Shown: positions 1 through 9,779 of the stretch, piece by piece | Position numbering within the stretch: the first letter of the stretch is position 1 | Layout: each line of letters opens with the position of its first letter | Assembly (NCBI GenBank): GCA_016717005.1 | Contig: JADJUF010000037.1 | Coordinates: 124,001-188,000 of the forward strand | Reading direction: 5' to 3' | Length of the DNA: 64,000 nucleotides | DNA from: Myxococcales bacterium | GTDB lineage: Bacteria > Myxococcota_A > Polyangia > Haliangiales > Haliangiaceae | Notes under the pieces: model-generated | What the model was told of the DNA's origin: nothing | Seen by the model: only the letters and a program-made list of their open reading frames with translations | The model's database searches: none | Translations under genes and position numbers: made by a program

Positions 1-1258
1 GGGCCAGCGCCAGCTGGTACTCCGCGGCCACGGCGTCGCCCCGAGCCCGCGTCACCGCGTCCTGCGCGTCGGCCAGCTCGGCCGAGGTGCCGAGGCCGGC
101 GACGAACCGGGCCTCGGCCAGGCGCAGCTGGTCGCTGGCGGCCGCGACGCTGTCGACGGTCGCGAGCCGCTGGCCCTTGGCCGCGCCCAGGTCGAGGCGG
201 GCCGCGTCGACCTGGTATCGCAGCTCGACCAGGCGGCCGGCGCGGCGGGCGTCGAGGCCGCGCAGGTTGGCGTCGGCCGCGCGCAGCCGGGCGGCGCGGG
301 CGCCGCCGTCGTAGAGCTGCCACGACAGCGCCACGCCGACGCCCCAGCGCCCCGCGACGCGACGGTCGTCGGGCGGCAGGCCGTAGGTGCCGAGCGCGTC
401 GACCCCGACGCTGGCGGTGGCGCTGAGCGTCGGCCGGGTGCTGACCGCGGTCGCGGCGCGCGCCCGGGCGGTCGCGGTCCGCTGCGCGGCCACGCCGGCG
501 AGGTCCGGATCGGTGCGCGCGGCCTCGCGCACCAGCGCGTCGAGGTCGACGTCCTCGCCGGCCAGCGCCGCCGGCCACGTGGTCGGGAAGGTCGCCGCCG
601 GGGGCAGCGGCGCGCCGATCGCGCGGGCCAGGCCGGCCGCGGCCAGGGCCGCCGCGTTGTCGGCCCGGAGCTGGGCCACGCGCGCGGTCGCGAGCCGCGC
701 CCGCGCCTGGGCCACGTCGATCTCCGTGCGCGCCCCGGCGCCGAGGTACTGCTCGGCCTCGGTCAGGTGCCGGGCCTCGGCCTCGAGCGTGGCGCGCTGG
801 ACCTCGGCCTGGGCGCGGGTGCCCAGCACCTGCGCGTACGCGACCTCGACCTGCTGCAGCAGCGCGCGCTCGACCTGGGTCAGCGCGACCCGCTCGACGT
901 CGACGCCGGCGACCGCGGCCGCGCGCCGGGCCGCGCGCTGGCCGAAATCCCAGATGCGCCACGCGCCGGTGACCGACGCCGCCAGGCCCTGGGCCGGCTC
1001 GGTGAGCGCGACGCCGCCGCGCGCGCCGACGTCGTAGCTGGCGCTGGCGGACACGGTCGGCCGCACCTCGAGGTCGACCAGGTCGACGTCGACCGTGGCG
1101 GCGGCGATCCGCGCGCGCGCGCCGGCGAGGTTGGGCTGGTTGGCCAGCGCCAGCGCGAACGCGTCGGCGAGCGTCATCGGCTCGGCCGCCGCCGCGCGCG
1201 GGACCGCCAGCGCGGCGATCAGCGCGACCGCGACCAGGGGACGACGGAGATCACTCAT
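1..1258 (-). CDS. TolC-family outer-membrane efflux protein, 3' end cut by window edge
   Basis: Outer-membrane channel of a tripartite exporter. The protein opens with a signal peptide (MSDLRRPLVAVALIAALAVP) and then MTLADAFALALANQPNL, the typical start of a TolC/OEP repeat. Long Ala-, Arg- and Gln-rich helices follow, with a second repeat near residues 245-290 that includes WGVGVALSWQLYDGGARAARL, the usual beta-strand/GGxR signature. About 419 residues are visible and the C-terminus lies beyond position 1. The ATG overlaps the last 8 bases of the permease gene, so it is the distal gene of the efflux operon and probably translationally coupled. Family assignment is strong; the substrate is unknown. 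Confidence 0.85.
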   Translation of the reverse strand, partial: MSDLRRPLVAVALIAALAVPRAAAAEPMTLADAFALALANQPNLAGARARIAAATVDVDLVDLEVRPTVSASASYDVGARGGVALTEPAQGLAASVTGAWRIWDFGQRAARRAAAVAGVDVERVALTQVERALLQQVEVAYAQVLGTRAQAEVQRATLEAEARHLTEAEQYLGAGARTEIDVAQARARLATARVAQLRADNAAALAAAGLARAIGAPLPPAATFPTTWPAALAGEDVDLDALVREAARTDPDLAGVAAQRTATARARAATAVSTRPTLSATASVGVDALGTYGLPPDDRRVAGRWGVGVALSWQLYDGGARAARLRAADANLRGLDARRAGRLVELRYQVDAARLDLGAAKGQRLATVDSVAAASDQLRLAEARFVAGLGTSAELADAQDAVTRARGDAVAAEYQLALA

Positions 1259-2459
1259 GGCGGAGCGCCTCGATCGGATCGAGCGCGGCCGCGCGCCGCG
1301 CCGGGAAGTAGCCGAAGCCGATGCCGACCGCGACCGAGAACGTCACCGCCAGGCCCACGACCCACGGCACCACCGCGAACGGCATGCCCAGCGCCCCGCA
1401 CACCAGGTACGACCCGACCAGGCCCAGCACCAGGCCGATCAGCCCGCCCAGCGTCGACAGCACCACCGCCTCGACCAGGAACTGGAACAGCACCTCGCGG
1501 CCGAGCGCGCCGATCGACAGCCGGATCCCGATCTCGCGGGTCCGCTCGGTCACCGACACCAGCATGATGTTCATGATCCCGATGCCGCCGACGAGCAGGC
1601 TGACCGCGGCGATCGCCGCCAGCAGCGCCGTCAGGATGCCGGTCACCGAGCCCAGCGTCGCGACGATCTCCTTCATGTCCTGGACCGCGAAGTCGTCGGC
1701 CTTGCCGTCGGGGATCCGCCGCCGCTGGCGCAGCAGCGCCTCGATCTGGCCCTTGGCCCGGGTCGTGGCCTTGGCGTCGATCGCGCTCACGAAGATCACC
1801 GACAGGTCGGTCGACCCGATCAGGCGCCGCTGCAAGGTCGCCAGCGGCATCACGATCAGATCGTCCTGATCGCCGCCGAACGTGCCCGAGCCCTTGGCCT
1901 CGAGCACGCCGATCACCGTGCACGCCAGGCGATCGACCCGCATCGTCGCGCCCAGCGGATCCTGGTGGCGGAACAGCTCGCGCCGCACGGTGTCGCCGAT
2001 CACGCAGGTCAGCGCGCCGCCCTGGAGCTCGGCGTCGCTGAAGGCCCGGCCGCGCGCCACCGCGTGGCTGCGGACCGCGAAGTAGGCGTTGCTCGAGCCG
2101 GTGACCGTGGTGTTGTGGTTGGTGTTGCCGTAGACCACCAGCGCCATCCGGCTGACCGCCGGCGCGACCGCGCCGACCGCGGTGACCTCGCGCGAGATCG
2201 CGGTCGCGTCGGCCAGGGTCAGCGCCGGCGCGGACGCCGCGACCGGCCCGCGCCGCTCGCTGCCGGGCATGACGATCAAGAGGTTGGTGCCGAGCTTGCC
2301 GATGTCGGCGGTGACCTTGCGGGTCGCGCTGTCGCCGATCGTGACCATCAGGATCACCGCCGCCACGCCGATCACGATCCCGAGCCCGGTCAGGATCGAG
2401 CGCATCGCGTTGCGCCGCACCTCGCGCACCGCCATCACGACCGTGCTGCCGACGATCAC
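1251..2459 (-). CDS. MacB-type ABC transporter permease
   Basis: Inner-membrane permease of a MacAB-like exporter, 402 residues. It has one N-terminal membrane helix (residues about 18-42, with MRSILTGLGIVIGVAAVILM), a large periplasmic MacB_PCD domain, and three C-terminal helices of the FtsX type with the hallmark GGIGIMNIMLVSVTERTREI; it ends in DPIEALRHE. The GTG start overlaps the ATPase stop as GTGA, the same coupling seen between adaptor and ATPase. In this operon ATPase and permease are separate proteins, as in LolCDE/MacB half-systems, rather than the fused E. coli MacB. Substrate unknown. Confidence 0.9.
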   Translation of the reverse strand: MIVGSTVVMAVREVRRNAMRSILTGLGIVIGVAAVILMVTIGDSATRKVTADIGKLGTNLLIVMPGSERRGPVAASAPALTLADATAISREVTAVGAVAPAVSRMALVVYGNTNHNTTVTGSSNAYFAVRSHAVARGRAFSDAELQGGALTCVIGDTVRRELFRHQDPLGATMRVDRLACTVIGVLEAKGSGTFGGDQDDLIVMPLATLQRRLIGSTDLSVIFVSAIDAKATTRAKGQIEALLRQRRRIPDGKADDFAVQDMKEIVATLGSVTGILTALLAAIAAVSLLVGGIGIMNIMLVSVTERTREIGIRLSIGALGREVLFQFLVEAVVLSTLGGLIGLVLGLVGSYLVCGALGMPFAVVPWVVGLAVTFSVAVGIGFGYFPARRAAALDPIEALRHE

Positions 2460-3148
2460 GCGGCCCTCCGCTGATCGCGCTCGACCACGCCGTCGCGGAA
2501 GTGGATGACCCGATCCGCGAACACGGCCATCTCGGGCTCGTGCGTGACCATCACGATCGTGATGCCGCGATCGCGGTTGAGCCCGACCAGGAGCTGCATG
2601 ATCTCGTCCTTGCGGACGGTGTCGAGGTTGCCGGTCGGCTCGTCGGCCAGGAGCAGCGCCGGCTTGGTCACGATCGCCCGCGCGATCGCCGCGCGCTGCT
2701 GCTGCCCGCCCGACAGCTCCGACGGGCTGTGGCGCTCGCGATCGGCCAGCCCGACCTCGGCCAGCGCCGCCCGGGCCTGGGCCCGGCGGGCGCGCCGGCC
2801 CAGCCCGCGGTAGACCAGCGGCAGCTCGACGTTCTCGAGCGCCGAGGTCCGGGCCAGCAGGTTGTAGCCCTGGAACACGAAGCCGAGGTAGTGGCGGCGG
2901 AACCGCGCCAGCTGGTCGCGGTCGAGGCCGCCCACGTCGACGTCGCGGAAGTAGTAGTGGCCGCCGGTCGGGCGATCGAGCCCGCCGAGCACGTTCAGGC
3001 ACGTCGACTTGCCCGAGCCGCTCGGGCCCATGACCGCGACGAACTCGCCCTGATCGATCGTCAGGTTGGCGCCGGCCAGGGCCCGCACCTCGGCGTCGCC
3101 GGTGCCGTAGCGGCGCTCGACGTCGACCAGCGAGCACAGCTGGGTCAC
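2456..3148 (-). CDS. ABC transporter ATP-binding protein (MacB/LolD type)
   Basis: Cytoplasmic ATPase that powers the permease, 230 residues, normal family length. Walker A is GPSGSGKST, the Q-loop is VFQGYNLL, the signature is LSGGQQQRAAIARAI, Walker B is LLLADEPTGNLD, and the switch His is in VMVTHEPE. The start is the GTG whose last two bases begin the adaptor's TGA stop (GTGA). Because of the one-base shift in the adaptor gene, the adaptor's upstream frame now runs without a stop straight into this ATPase. The true start is still the GTG, because the sequence upstream of it in that frame is Arg-rich nonsense. Confidence 0.92.
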   Translation of the reverse strand: MTQLCSLVDVERRYGTGDAEVRALAGANLTIDQGEFVAVMGPSGSGKSTCLNVLGGLDRPTGGHYYFRDVDVGGLDRDQLARFRRHYLGFVFQGYNLLARTSALENVELPLVYRGLGRRARRAQARAALAEVGLADRERHSPSELSGGQQQRAAIARAIVTKPALLLADEPTGNLDTVRKDEIMQLLVGLNRDRGITIVMVTHEPEMAVFADRVIHFRDGVVERDQRRAA

Positions 3149-4414
3149 GGCGCCCCCTCGAGATCGACCAGGATCGCGGCCCCGACCGTGAGCTCGGCGC
3201 CGGTGATCTCGGTGCTGGCGCCGTCGCTGGCGCCGAGCGTGACGACCACCGCGGTCGGCGCCCCGAGCGCGCCGTCGGCGCCGGGCGCCCCCGCCAGCCA
3301 GACCCGGCCGGTGCCGGCCCCCCAGCGCCGGCGTCGCGGCCCCCGGGGGCGTGAACCGCAGCGCCGCGTTGGGCACGAGCACCACGTCGGCGCGCACGGC
3401 GGTGACGATCGCCGCGGTCGCGGTCATGCCCGGCCGCAGCAGGCGCGCGCGGTTGTCGACGTCGAGCCGGGCCGCGTAGGTGACGACGTTCTGGACGATC
3501 GTCGGCTGGTTGCTCAGGCGCGCGACCGTCGACGGGAACTCGCGCCCCGGGTAGCTGTCGACGGTGAAGGTCGCGGGGTTGCCGTCGGCGACCCGGCCGA
3601 CGTCGGCCTCGTCGACGTCGACGGTCAGCGTCATCCGGGTCAGGTCCTCGGCCAGCGTGAACAAGACCGGCGTCGCGAAGCCCGCGGTCATGGTCTGGCC
3701 CGGCTCGACCTTGCGGTCGAGCACGATGCCGTCGATCGGCGATCGGATCGTGGCCTTGTCGAGCTTGGACCGCGCCGACGCGACGCCGGCGTCGGCGAGG
3801 CGCGCGTTGGCGACCGCGACGTCGTAGGCGGCGTCGGCCCGGGCCACCGCCGCCTTGGCGCTCTCGTCGGCCTGGGGCGTGGCCAGGGCCTTGGCGACGA
3901 GCGCCGCGGTCCGCGCCGCGCTCTGCCGCGCCTCGACCTGGGTGGCCTTGGCCTGGCGCACCGACGCCCGCGCCGACGCCGCCTGGGCCTGCTGCTGGGT
4001 CAGCGCCGCGACCAGCTGCTCGCGGTCGATCACGGCCAGGATCTGGCCGCGCGTGACCGGATCGTTGTCGTCGACGGTGAGCTCGACGATCCGGCCCGAC
4101 ACCTCGGCGCCGACGTCGACGGTGGTGGCCGCCTCGAGCCGGCCGGTGGCCGACACGACGACCCGCAGGGTGCCGCGGGTGACCGGCGCCGACACGAACG
4201 TCGGCGGCGGCGCCGGGGCCCGCGCCCGCTGCACCGCGCGGACCACGCCCACGACCACGAGCAGCGCCACCGCGTACTTGGCGATCCGCCAGCCCCACCG
4301 TCGGACGCGGGCGCCGCGCCCCAGCCCGAGGTTCTTGACCAGATCGGGCGCCGGCGGCGGCCGGATCACGGCGCCCGGGACGGCGCCATCGGTCGACACA
4401 GAGGCCGCTTCCAT
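3145..4414 (-). pseudogene. MacA/HlyD-type periplasmic adaptor, frameshifted near its C-terminus
   Basis: Membrane-fusion protein linking the ABC pump to TolC. The start ATG gives MEAASVSTDGAVPG, followed by one membrane helix (YAVALLVVVGVVRAV), a lipoyl half-motif (GRLEAATTVDVGAEVSGRIV), a long Ala-rich coiled-coil hairpin, the second lipoyl half (ATIRSPIDGIVLDRKVEPGQ) and beta-barrel domains. Near the six-C run at 3318-3323 the frame is lost. In the +1 frame a sensible C-terminus follows (GTGRVWLAG ... ILVDLEGAP) and ends in a TGA that overlaps the ATPase GTG. The span of 1270 bases is one more than a multiple of three, so removing one base restores a 422-residue protein. This is either a real inactivation or a sequencing error in the homopolymer. 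Confidence 0.82.
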
Positions 4415-4520
4415 GCCGACACCATGGCGACGCCATCTTTGTGGCGTGTGTCGCGATTGTTTGGGAGTGTGTCGGCGGCGCCGGCGGCGGCCGACCGTGG
4501 TTACAGTGCTCCGGGTCACC
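4415..4520. promoter_or_regulatory. Divergent promoter region with repeated GTGTCG boxes
   Basis: This 106-bp gap separates the efflux operon from its divergent two-component system. GTGTGTCG occurs at 4446-4453 and again at 4467-4474. The starts are 21 bp apart, two helical turns, which is the spacing OmpR-family dimers prefer. Two inverse copies of the core (GTGTCG on the minus strand) lie at about 4395-4400 and 4415-4421. A separate palindrome, ATGGCGACGCCAT, is at 4424-4436. These are plausible sites for the adjacent response regulator. No convincing -10/-35 was identified. Confidence 0.45.
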
Positions 4521-5231
4521 ATGTTGCCCGCCGAGCCCCGGATCGAGGTCTTGCTGGTCGAGGACGACGAGCGCCTCGCCAAGCTGACCAGCCGCTACCT
4601 CGAGGGCACCGGCTTCGTCGTGCACTGGGTGACCTCGGGCCTGCGCGCGCTCGAGGACACCGCCCGCCACAGCTACGACGTGATCCTGCTCGACCTGATG
4701 CTGCCCGGCCGCGACGGCATCGACGTGTGCCGCGAGCTGCGCACGCGCCTCGACGTGCCGATCATCATGGTGACGGCGCGGCGCGAGGAGGCCGACCGCG
4801 TGCTCGGCTTCGACGCCGGCGCCGACGACTACGTCACCAAGCCGTTCTCGTCGCGCGAGCTGGTGTCGCGCATCCGCGCGGTCGTGCGCCGGGCCCGCGG
4901 CGAGGTCGGCCCCGGCACCAAGCTGATCCGCGCCGGCGCGATCACGCTCGACCCGGCCAGCCTGCGGGTCACCGTCGAGGATCGCGAGGTCCACGTCACC
5001 GGCTACGAGTTCGCGCTCTTGCGGGCGCTGGCCGAGCGCGCCGGCCGGGTGCTCAGCCGCGAGCAGCTGCTCGACCTGGCCCGGGGCGGCGCCGAGGAGG
5101 CGTTCGACCGCTCGATCGACGTCCAGATCTCGAAGCTGCGCCAGAAGCTCGGCGACGACGCCCGCGCGCCGCGGTTCCTCAAGACCGTGCGCGGCGCCGG
5201 CTACATGCTGGTGCAGGGCCCCGAGTCGTGA
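4521..5231 (+). CDS. OmpR/PhoB-family response regulator
   Basis: Cytoplasmic DNA-binding regulator, 236 residues. The receiver domain (about 8-120) carries the acidic pair in VEDDERLA, the phospho-acceptor Asp58 in VILLDLMLPG, and the Lys in DDYVTKPF. The C-terminal winged helix (about 135-232) has VTGYEFALLRALAERAGRVLSR and ends in the typical TVRGAGYML. The ATG at 4521 is chosen because an earlier extension is Arg-rich and lies in the intergenic region. It overlaps the sensor kinase by GTGA and faces the efflux operon, so it probably controls that pump. Confidence 0.93.
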   Translation: MLPAEPRIEVLLVEDDERLAKLTSRYLEGTGFVVHWVTSGLRALEDTARHSYDVILLDLMLPGRDGIDVCRELRTRLDVPIIMVTARREEADRVLGFDAGADDYVTKPFSSRELVSRIRAVVRRARGEVGPGTKLIRAGAITLDPASLRVTVEDREVHVTGYEFALLRALAERAGRVLSREQLLDLARGGAEEAFDRSIDVQISKLRQKLGDDARAPRFLKTVRGAGYMLVQGPES

Positions 5232-6550
5232 CGATGCGCACCGGACGGCTGCGGCTCACGGTCTACCTGGGCGCGATGGTGATCGTGTTCGTGATCGGCG
5301 GGCTGTTCGCGTCGTTCCAGATCGTCGATTCGCTGCCGACCGCCGAGCTGCGGGCGATGACGCGGCTGGCGTCCGAGCGCATCGTCGCGCACCGCGACGA
5401 TCCGGCGCGCCTGCGGGCCGACCTCGACGAGCTGGGCCAGACCCGGCTCGAGATCACGCTCTACGACGCCGACCGCCAGCTGATCGCCTCCTCGGCGGCG
5501 ACGCCGCTGCCGGCGGCGTGGATCGACCACCCGGCCCAGCGCTCCCAGCTCACGGTCGTCCACGAGCTCCGCGAGGACGGTCGCGTGATCGCGTACGCGA
5601 TCTGCGACGCGCGGCCGCCGCCGCTGCGGCGCCTGCTCACCGGCCTGGCGGTCCTGCTCGCCGCGCTGGTGCTGCTGGTGGTCGTGATCGTCCGCCACGT
5701 CGGCGGGCCGATGCAGCGCATCGCCGGCGCCGCGCGTCGGTTCGGCCGCGGCGACCTGACCGCCCGGGCCGGGCTCGAGCGCAAGGACGAGCTGGGCGAG
5801 GTCGGGCGCGCCTTCGACGAGATGGCCGATCGCGTGACCCTGCTGATGACGACCCAGCGCGAGCTGATGGCCAACGTCTCCCACGAGCTGCAGACCCCGC
5901 TGGCCCGCATCCAGGTCGCCGTCGACCTGATGACCGACGGCATCGACCACCAGGCCAAGGAGCTCTTGCCCGAGGTCGCCACCGATCTCGGCGAGGTCGA
6001 GCGGCTGATCGAGGACATGATGACGCTGGCCCGGTTCGACCTGGCCCACGCCGAGGGCCTGGCCGCCGGCGCGCCGCTGCGGTGCGAGGACACGGCGGTC
6101 GGGGCGCTGATCGAGCGCGCGGCCGCGCGGTTCCGGGCCACCCACCCCGAGCGCACGCTCGTGGTCACCGCGACCGCGCCGCTGCCGAGCCTGTGGCTCG
6201 ATCCGGTGCTGGTGCTGCGCGTGCTCGACAACCTGCTCGAGAACGCCCGCAAGTACTCCGAGGCCGACACGCCGATCGTGCTGACCGCGCGCCCGTCCGA
6301 CGACGGCGTCGAGCTGACGCTCACCGATCGCGGCATCGGCATCGACGCCGCCGATCTGCCCCAGGTGTTCACGCCGTTCTTCCGCACCGATCGCAGCCGC
6401 AGCCGCGCCACCGGTGGCGTCGGCCTGGGCCTGGGCCTGGCCCGGCGGGTGATCGAGGGCCACGGCGGCGCCATCGCGATCGCCAGCGAGCCCAACGTCG
6501 GCACGACCGTCACCTGCACCCTGCCCCGGCGCGCGCCGCCGGCCGCCTGA
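5228..6550 (+). CDS. Two-component sensor histidine kinase
   Basis: Membrane sensor kinase of about 440 residues, cognate to the preceding regulator. Counting from the ATG at 5234, there are membrane helices at about 8-30 and 133-155 with a roughly 100-residue sensor loop between them. A HAMP domain follows (PMQRIAGAARRFGRGDLTAR), then the HisKA box with His217 in ANVSHELQTPLARI, the N-box NLLENARKYS, G1 in DRGIGI, the F-box FTPFFR, and G2 in GLGLGLARR. All catalytic motifs are present. Translation may begin at the GTG (5228) that overlaps the regulator's stop codon or at the ATG six bases later. The signal is unknown. Confidence 0.93.
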   Translation: MTMRTGRLRLTVYLGAMVIVFVIGGLFASFQIVDSLPTAELRAMTRLASERIVAHRDDPARLRADLDELGQTRLEITLYDADRQLIASSAATPLPAAWIDHPAQRSQLTVVHELREDGRVIAYAICDARPPPLRRLLTGLAVLLAALVLLVVVIVRHVGGPMQRIAGAARRFGRGDLTARAGLERKDELGEVGRAFDEMADRVTLLMTTQRELMANVSHELQTPLARIQVAVDLMTDGIDHQAKELLPEVATDLGEVERLIEDMMTLARFDLAHAEGLAAGAPLRCEDTAVGALIERAAARFRATHPERTLVVTATAPLPSLWLDPVLVLRVLDNLLENARKYSEADTPIVLTARPSDDGVELTLTDRGIGIDAADLPQVFTPFFRTDRSRSRATGGVGLGLGLARRVIEGHGGAIAIASEPNVGTTVTCTLPRRAPPAA

Positions 6551-6585
6551 TCCCGGCGCGGCGTCGTGGCAGGCTCGCCGTGCCG

Positions 6586-6906
6586 ATGATGATCCTGGTC
6601 AACCTCCGGGGCGTGGCCTTCCTGGCCGCGGGGTGCGCGGCATGGATCGGGCTCCTGGCCCTGGGCGTCGCGGGCCTCACGGCCGCGCTGGCAGGCTGCG
6701 CGGTCGCCATCGGGATCGATCTCGCGACCCGGCTCCGGCGCCCCGGGCGCCCGCTCATGCACCACGAGGCCGGCGGCATGATCGGGCTGGTGCCGGTGTG
6801 GATGGTCGGCCTGTTGGCGGCGCTGACCGCGACGCTGATCGCCACTGCGCTGCCGGATGACTGGGATCATCCTCGGTCCCGGCCCGACGTCGCGTCACCG
6901 CGCTGA
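6586..6906 (+). CDS. Small integral membrane protein
   Basis: Unrecognised 106-residue protein with three predicted membrane segments: MMILVNLRGVAFLAAGCAAW, then LLALGVAGLTAALAGCAVAI, then IGLVPVWMVGLLAALTATLI. A short basic loop (ATRLRRPGRP) comes before the third. It begins 36 bases after the kinase gene on the same strand, so it may be the third gene of that operon. A GTG six bases upstream is an alternative start. The clear hydrophobic pattern supports a real gene, but there is no family match I can name. Confidence 0.6.
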   Translation: MMILVNLRGVAFLAAGCAAWIGLLALGVAGLTAALAGCAVAIGIDLATRLRRPGRPLMHHEAGGMIGLVPVWMVGLLAALTATLIATALPDDWDHPRSRPDVASPR

Positions 6907-6953
6907 CGACGAGCGTCGCGCGTCCTCGTCCTGCCGTCCGAGCGGCACGCCCG

Positions 6954-7474
6954 CTACTTGAGCGCGGCGTCGAGCTTGGCCGTGAGGTCGGCCTCGCTCA
7001 TCGGCCCGGCGTGCTTGGTCAGCAGCTTGCCGTGGCGATCGTAGATGAACGTCGTCGGCAGCGCCCGCGGGTAGGCGTAGGCCTCGAGCACCGGGCGGTC
7101 GGCGTGGATGACGGGGTAGGTCATCTCGTAGTCGCTCATGAAGTTGAGCAGCCCGGCGTCGTCGACCTGGTTGTCGTAGAGCACGCCGAGGAACTCGACG
7201 CCCTTGTCCTTGTAGGCCAGGTAGGTGCGTTTGAAGGCAGGGATCTCCTTCTTGCACGGGCCGCACCACGTCGCCCAGAAGTTCACGACCACGACCTTGT
7301 CGCTCAAGGCCTGGTGCTTGAGCGGGTGCTGGTTGATGTCGGTGTAGTCGACCGACGGCAGGCACTCGTCCGCGGTCGAGCACGACGCCTCGGCGGTGTT
7401 GCTCCGGCACGCGCTGGCCGCGAGCACGGCGGTGACGGCCGCAGCCAGGACGAGCAGGAGGGAGCGAGGACGGA

Positions 7475-7478
<4 letters not shown>
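6954..7478 (-). CDS. TlpA-like thioredoxin-fold lipoprotein
   Basis: Exported thiol-disulfide oxidoreductase, 174 residues. An N-terminal signal ends at a lipobox-like ASAC (Cys24), so it is probably anchored as a lipoprotein. The thioredoxin active site is WCGPCK (Cys72/Cys75) inside VVVVNFWATWCGPCKKEIP, and the cis-Pro region is ALPTTFIYD. Such proteins reduce or isomerise envelope disulfides or assist cytochrome c maturation. A second Cys pair (SCSTADEC) lies between the lipid anchor and the fold. The start overlaps the gpmI stop as ATGA, so the two are cotranscribed, an odd functional pairing. Confidence 0.88.
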
Positions 7479-9142
<1,664 letters not shown>

Positions 9143-9185
9143 CGAGGGGAAGCTAGCACGCACCCGCGCGCACGAGCCCTGAGAT

Positions 9186-9201
9186 TACTACATCGGTAGT
9201 A
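9186..9201. promoter_or_regulatory. 16-bp palindrome upstream of gpmI, BlaI/MecI-like
   Basis: TACTACATCGGTAGTA is a perfect inverted repeat with 6-bp arms around ATCG. It sits 44 bases before the gpmI ATG, where a promoter would be expected, in a stretch that is more AT-rich than its surroundings. The arms resemble the TACTAC/GTAGTA arms of BlaI/MecI/CopY-type operators. No regulator gene of that family is in the window, so the link is only sequence resemblance. Confidence 0.35.
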
Positions 9202-9432
9202 GAGGCGCCAGCCCGGGCTGCGCGCCCGACCATCGCCGCGTGCGCACCCGTGATGACCCGCGCGCTGCGCCGGCCGCGCGCTCGCGGCGTCGCGTCCTGG
9301 CCGGGTGACACCTGCGCGCCGTCGCCGCCGCGCCTCGACCTCGCGCCACAGCCTGCGCGGCTCGGGATCACCTCAGGCGATCAGCGGCTCGCCGGCCGCG
9401 CGCCCGCATGCCGCGCGTCCGAGACCCCGGCG
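9202..9432. other. Gene-poor stretch containing a copy of the next gene's 3' end
   Basis: I see no convincing gene here. Open frames exist on both strands, but all are Arg/Pro/Ala-rich shadows typical of high-GC noncoding DNA. Bases 9381-9407 repeat 9433-9459, the stop codon and last eight codons of the small gene that follows, with 26 of 27 bases identical and an offset of 52 bp. Confidence 0.6.
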
Positions 9433-9606
9433 TCAGCGGCTCGCCGGCCGCGCGTCCGCGCGCGGGGCGCGATCGTTGGCCTCGACCGGCTGCCACTGTT
9501 GCTTGCGGCGCTGCTCACGGTTCGCGAGCGCCGAGTGAATGATCACGATCGTGGTCCCGACCGAGAACTCCACGACCGCAGCTGGCAACTTCCATAGACG
9601 CACCAT
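9433..9606 (-). CDS. Small single-span membrane protein
   Basis: Unrecognised 57-residue protein: MVRLWKLPAAVVEFSVGTTI, then VIIHSALANREQRRKQQWQP. The first half is one hydrophobic helix and the second a basic, Gln-rich tail. The ATG at 9606 is chosen because GGGGGAG lies six bases upstream; another ATG at 9612 abuts that ribosome-binding site. Base composition is lower in GC than its neighbours, and amino-acid use is unlike the Arg-rich shadow frames, which supports real coding. Its 3' end with stop codon is duplicated 52 bp downstream. Confidence 0.5.
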   Translation of the reverse strand: MVRLWKLPAAVVEFSVGTTIVIIHSALANREQRRKQQWQPVEANDRAPRADARPASR

Positions 9607-9779
9607 GAGCATCTCCCCCGAGTCACCTTGCGCGCGCACCGAGCCGCGCTCAAGCGCGACTCGTCGGCGATCGACCTCGATGGTTCAGCTTTTCACGCCC
9701 AGCGCACCGACGACGCCGCGGGTCGAGCCACACGCGTCGCTCACACCGACGACGGCGCGTGCGGAGGCTCACACGTCGC

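Noticed and set aside
1251..4994. Very long minus-strand open frame covering permease, adaptor and response regulator regions
   Set aside because: Only its last 402 codons (from the GTG at 2459) look like protein. The rest is Arg/Ala/Gly-rich antisense or shifted sequence typical of stop-poor GC-rich DNA.
2501..5227. Plus-strand extension of the sensor kinase frame over 900 codons upstream
   Set aside because: It lies antisense to the efflux genes and out of frame with the response regulator and has Asp/Arg/His-rich composition. The kinase starts at 5228/5234.
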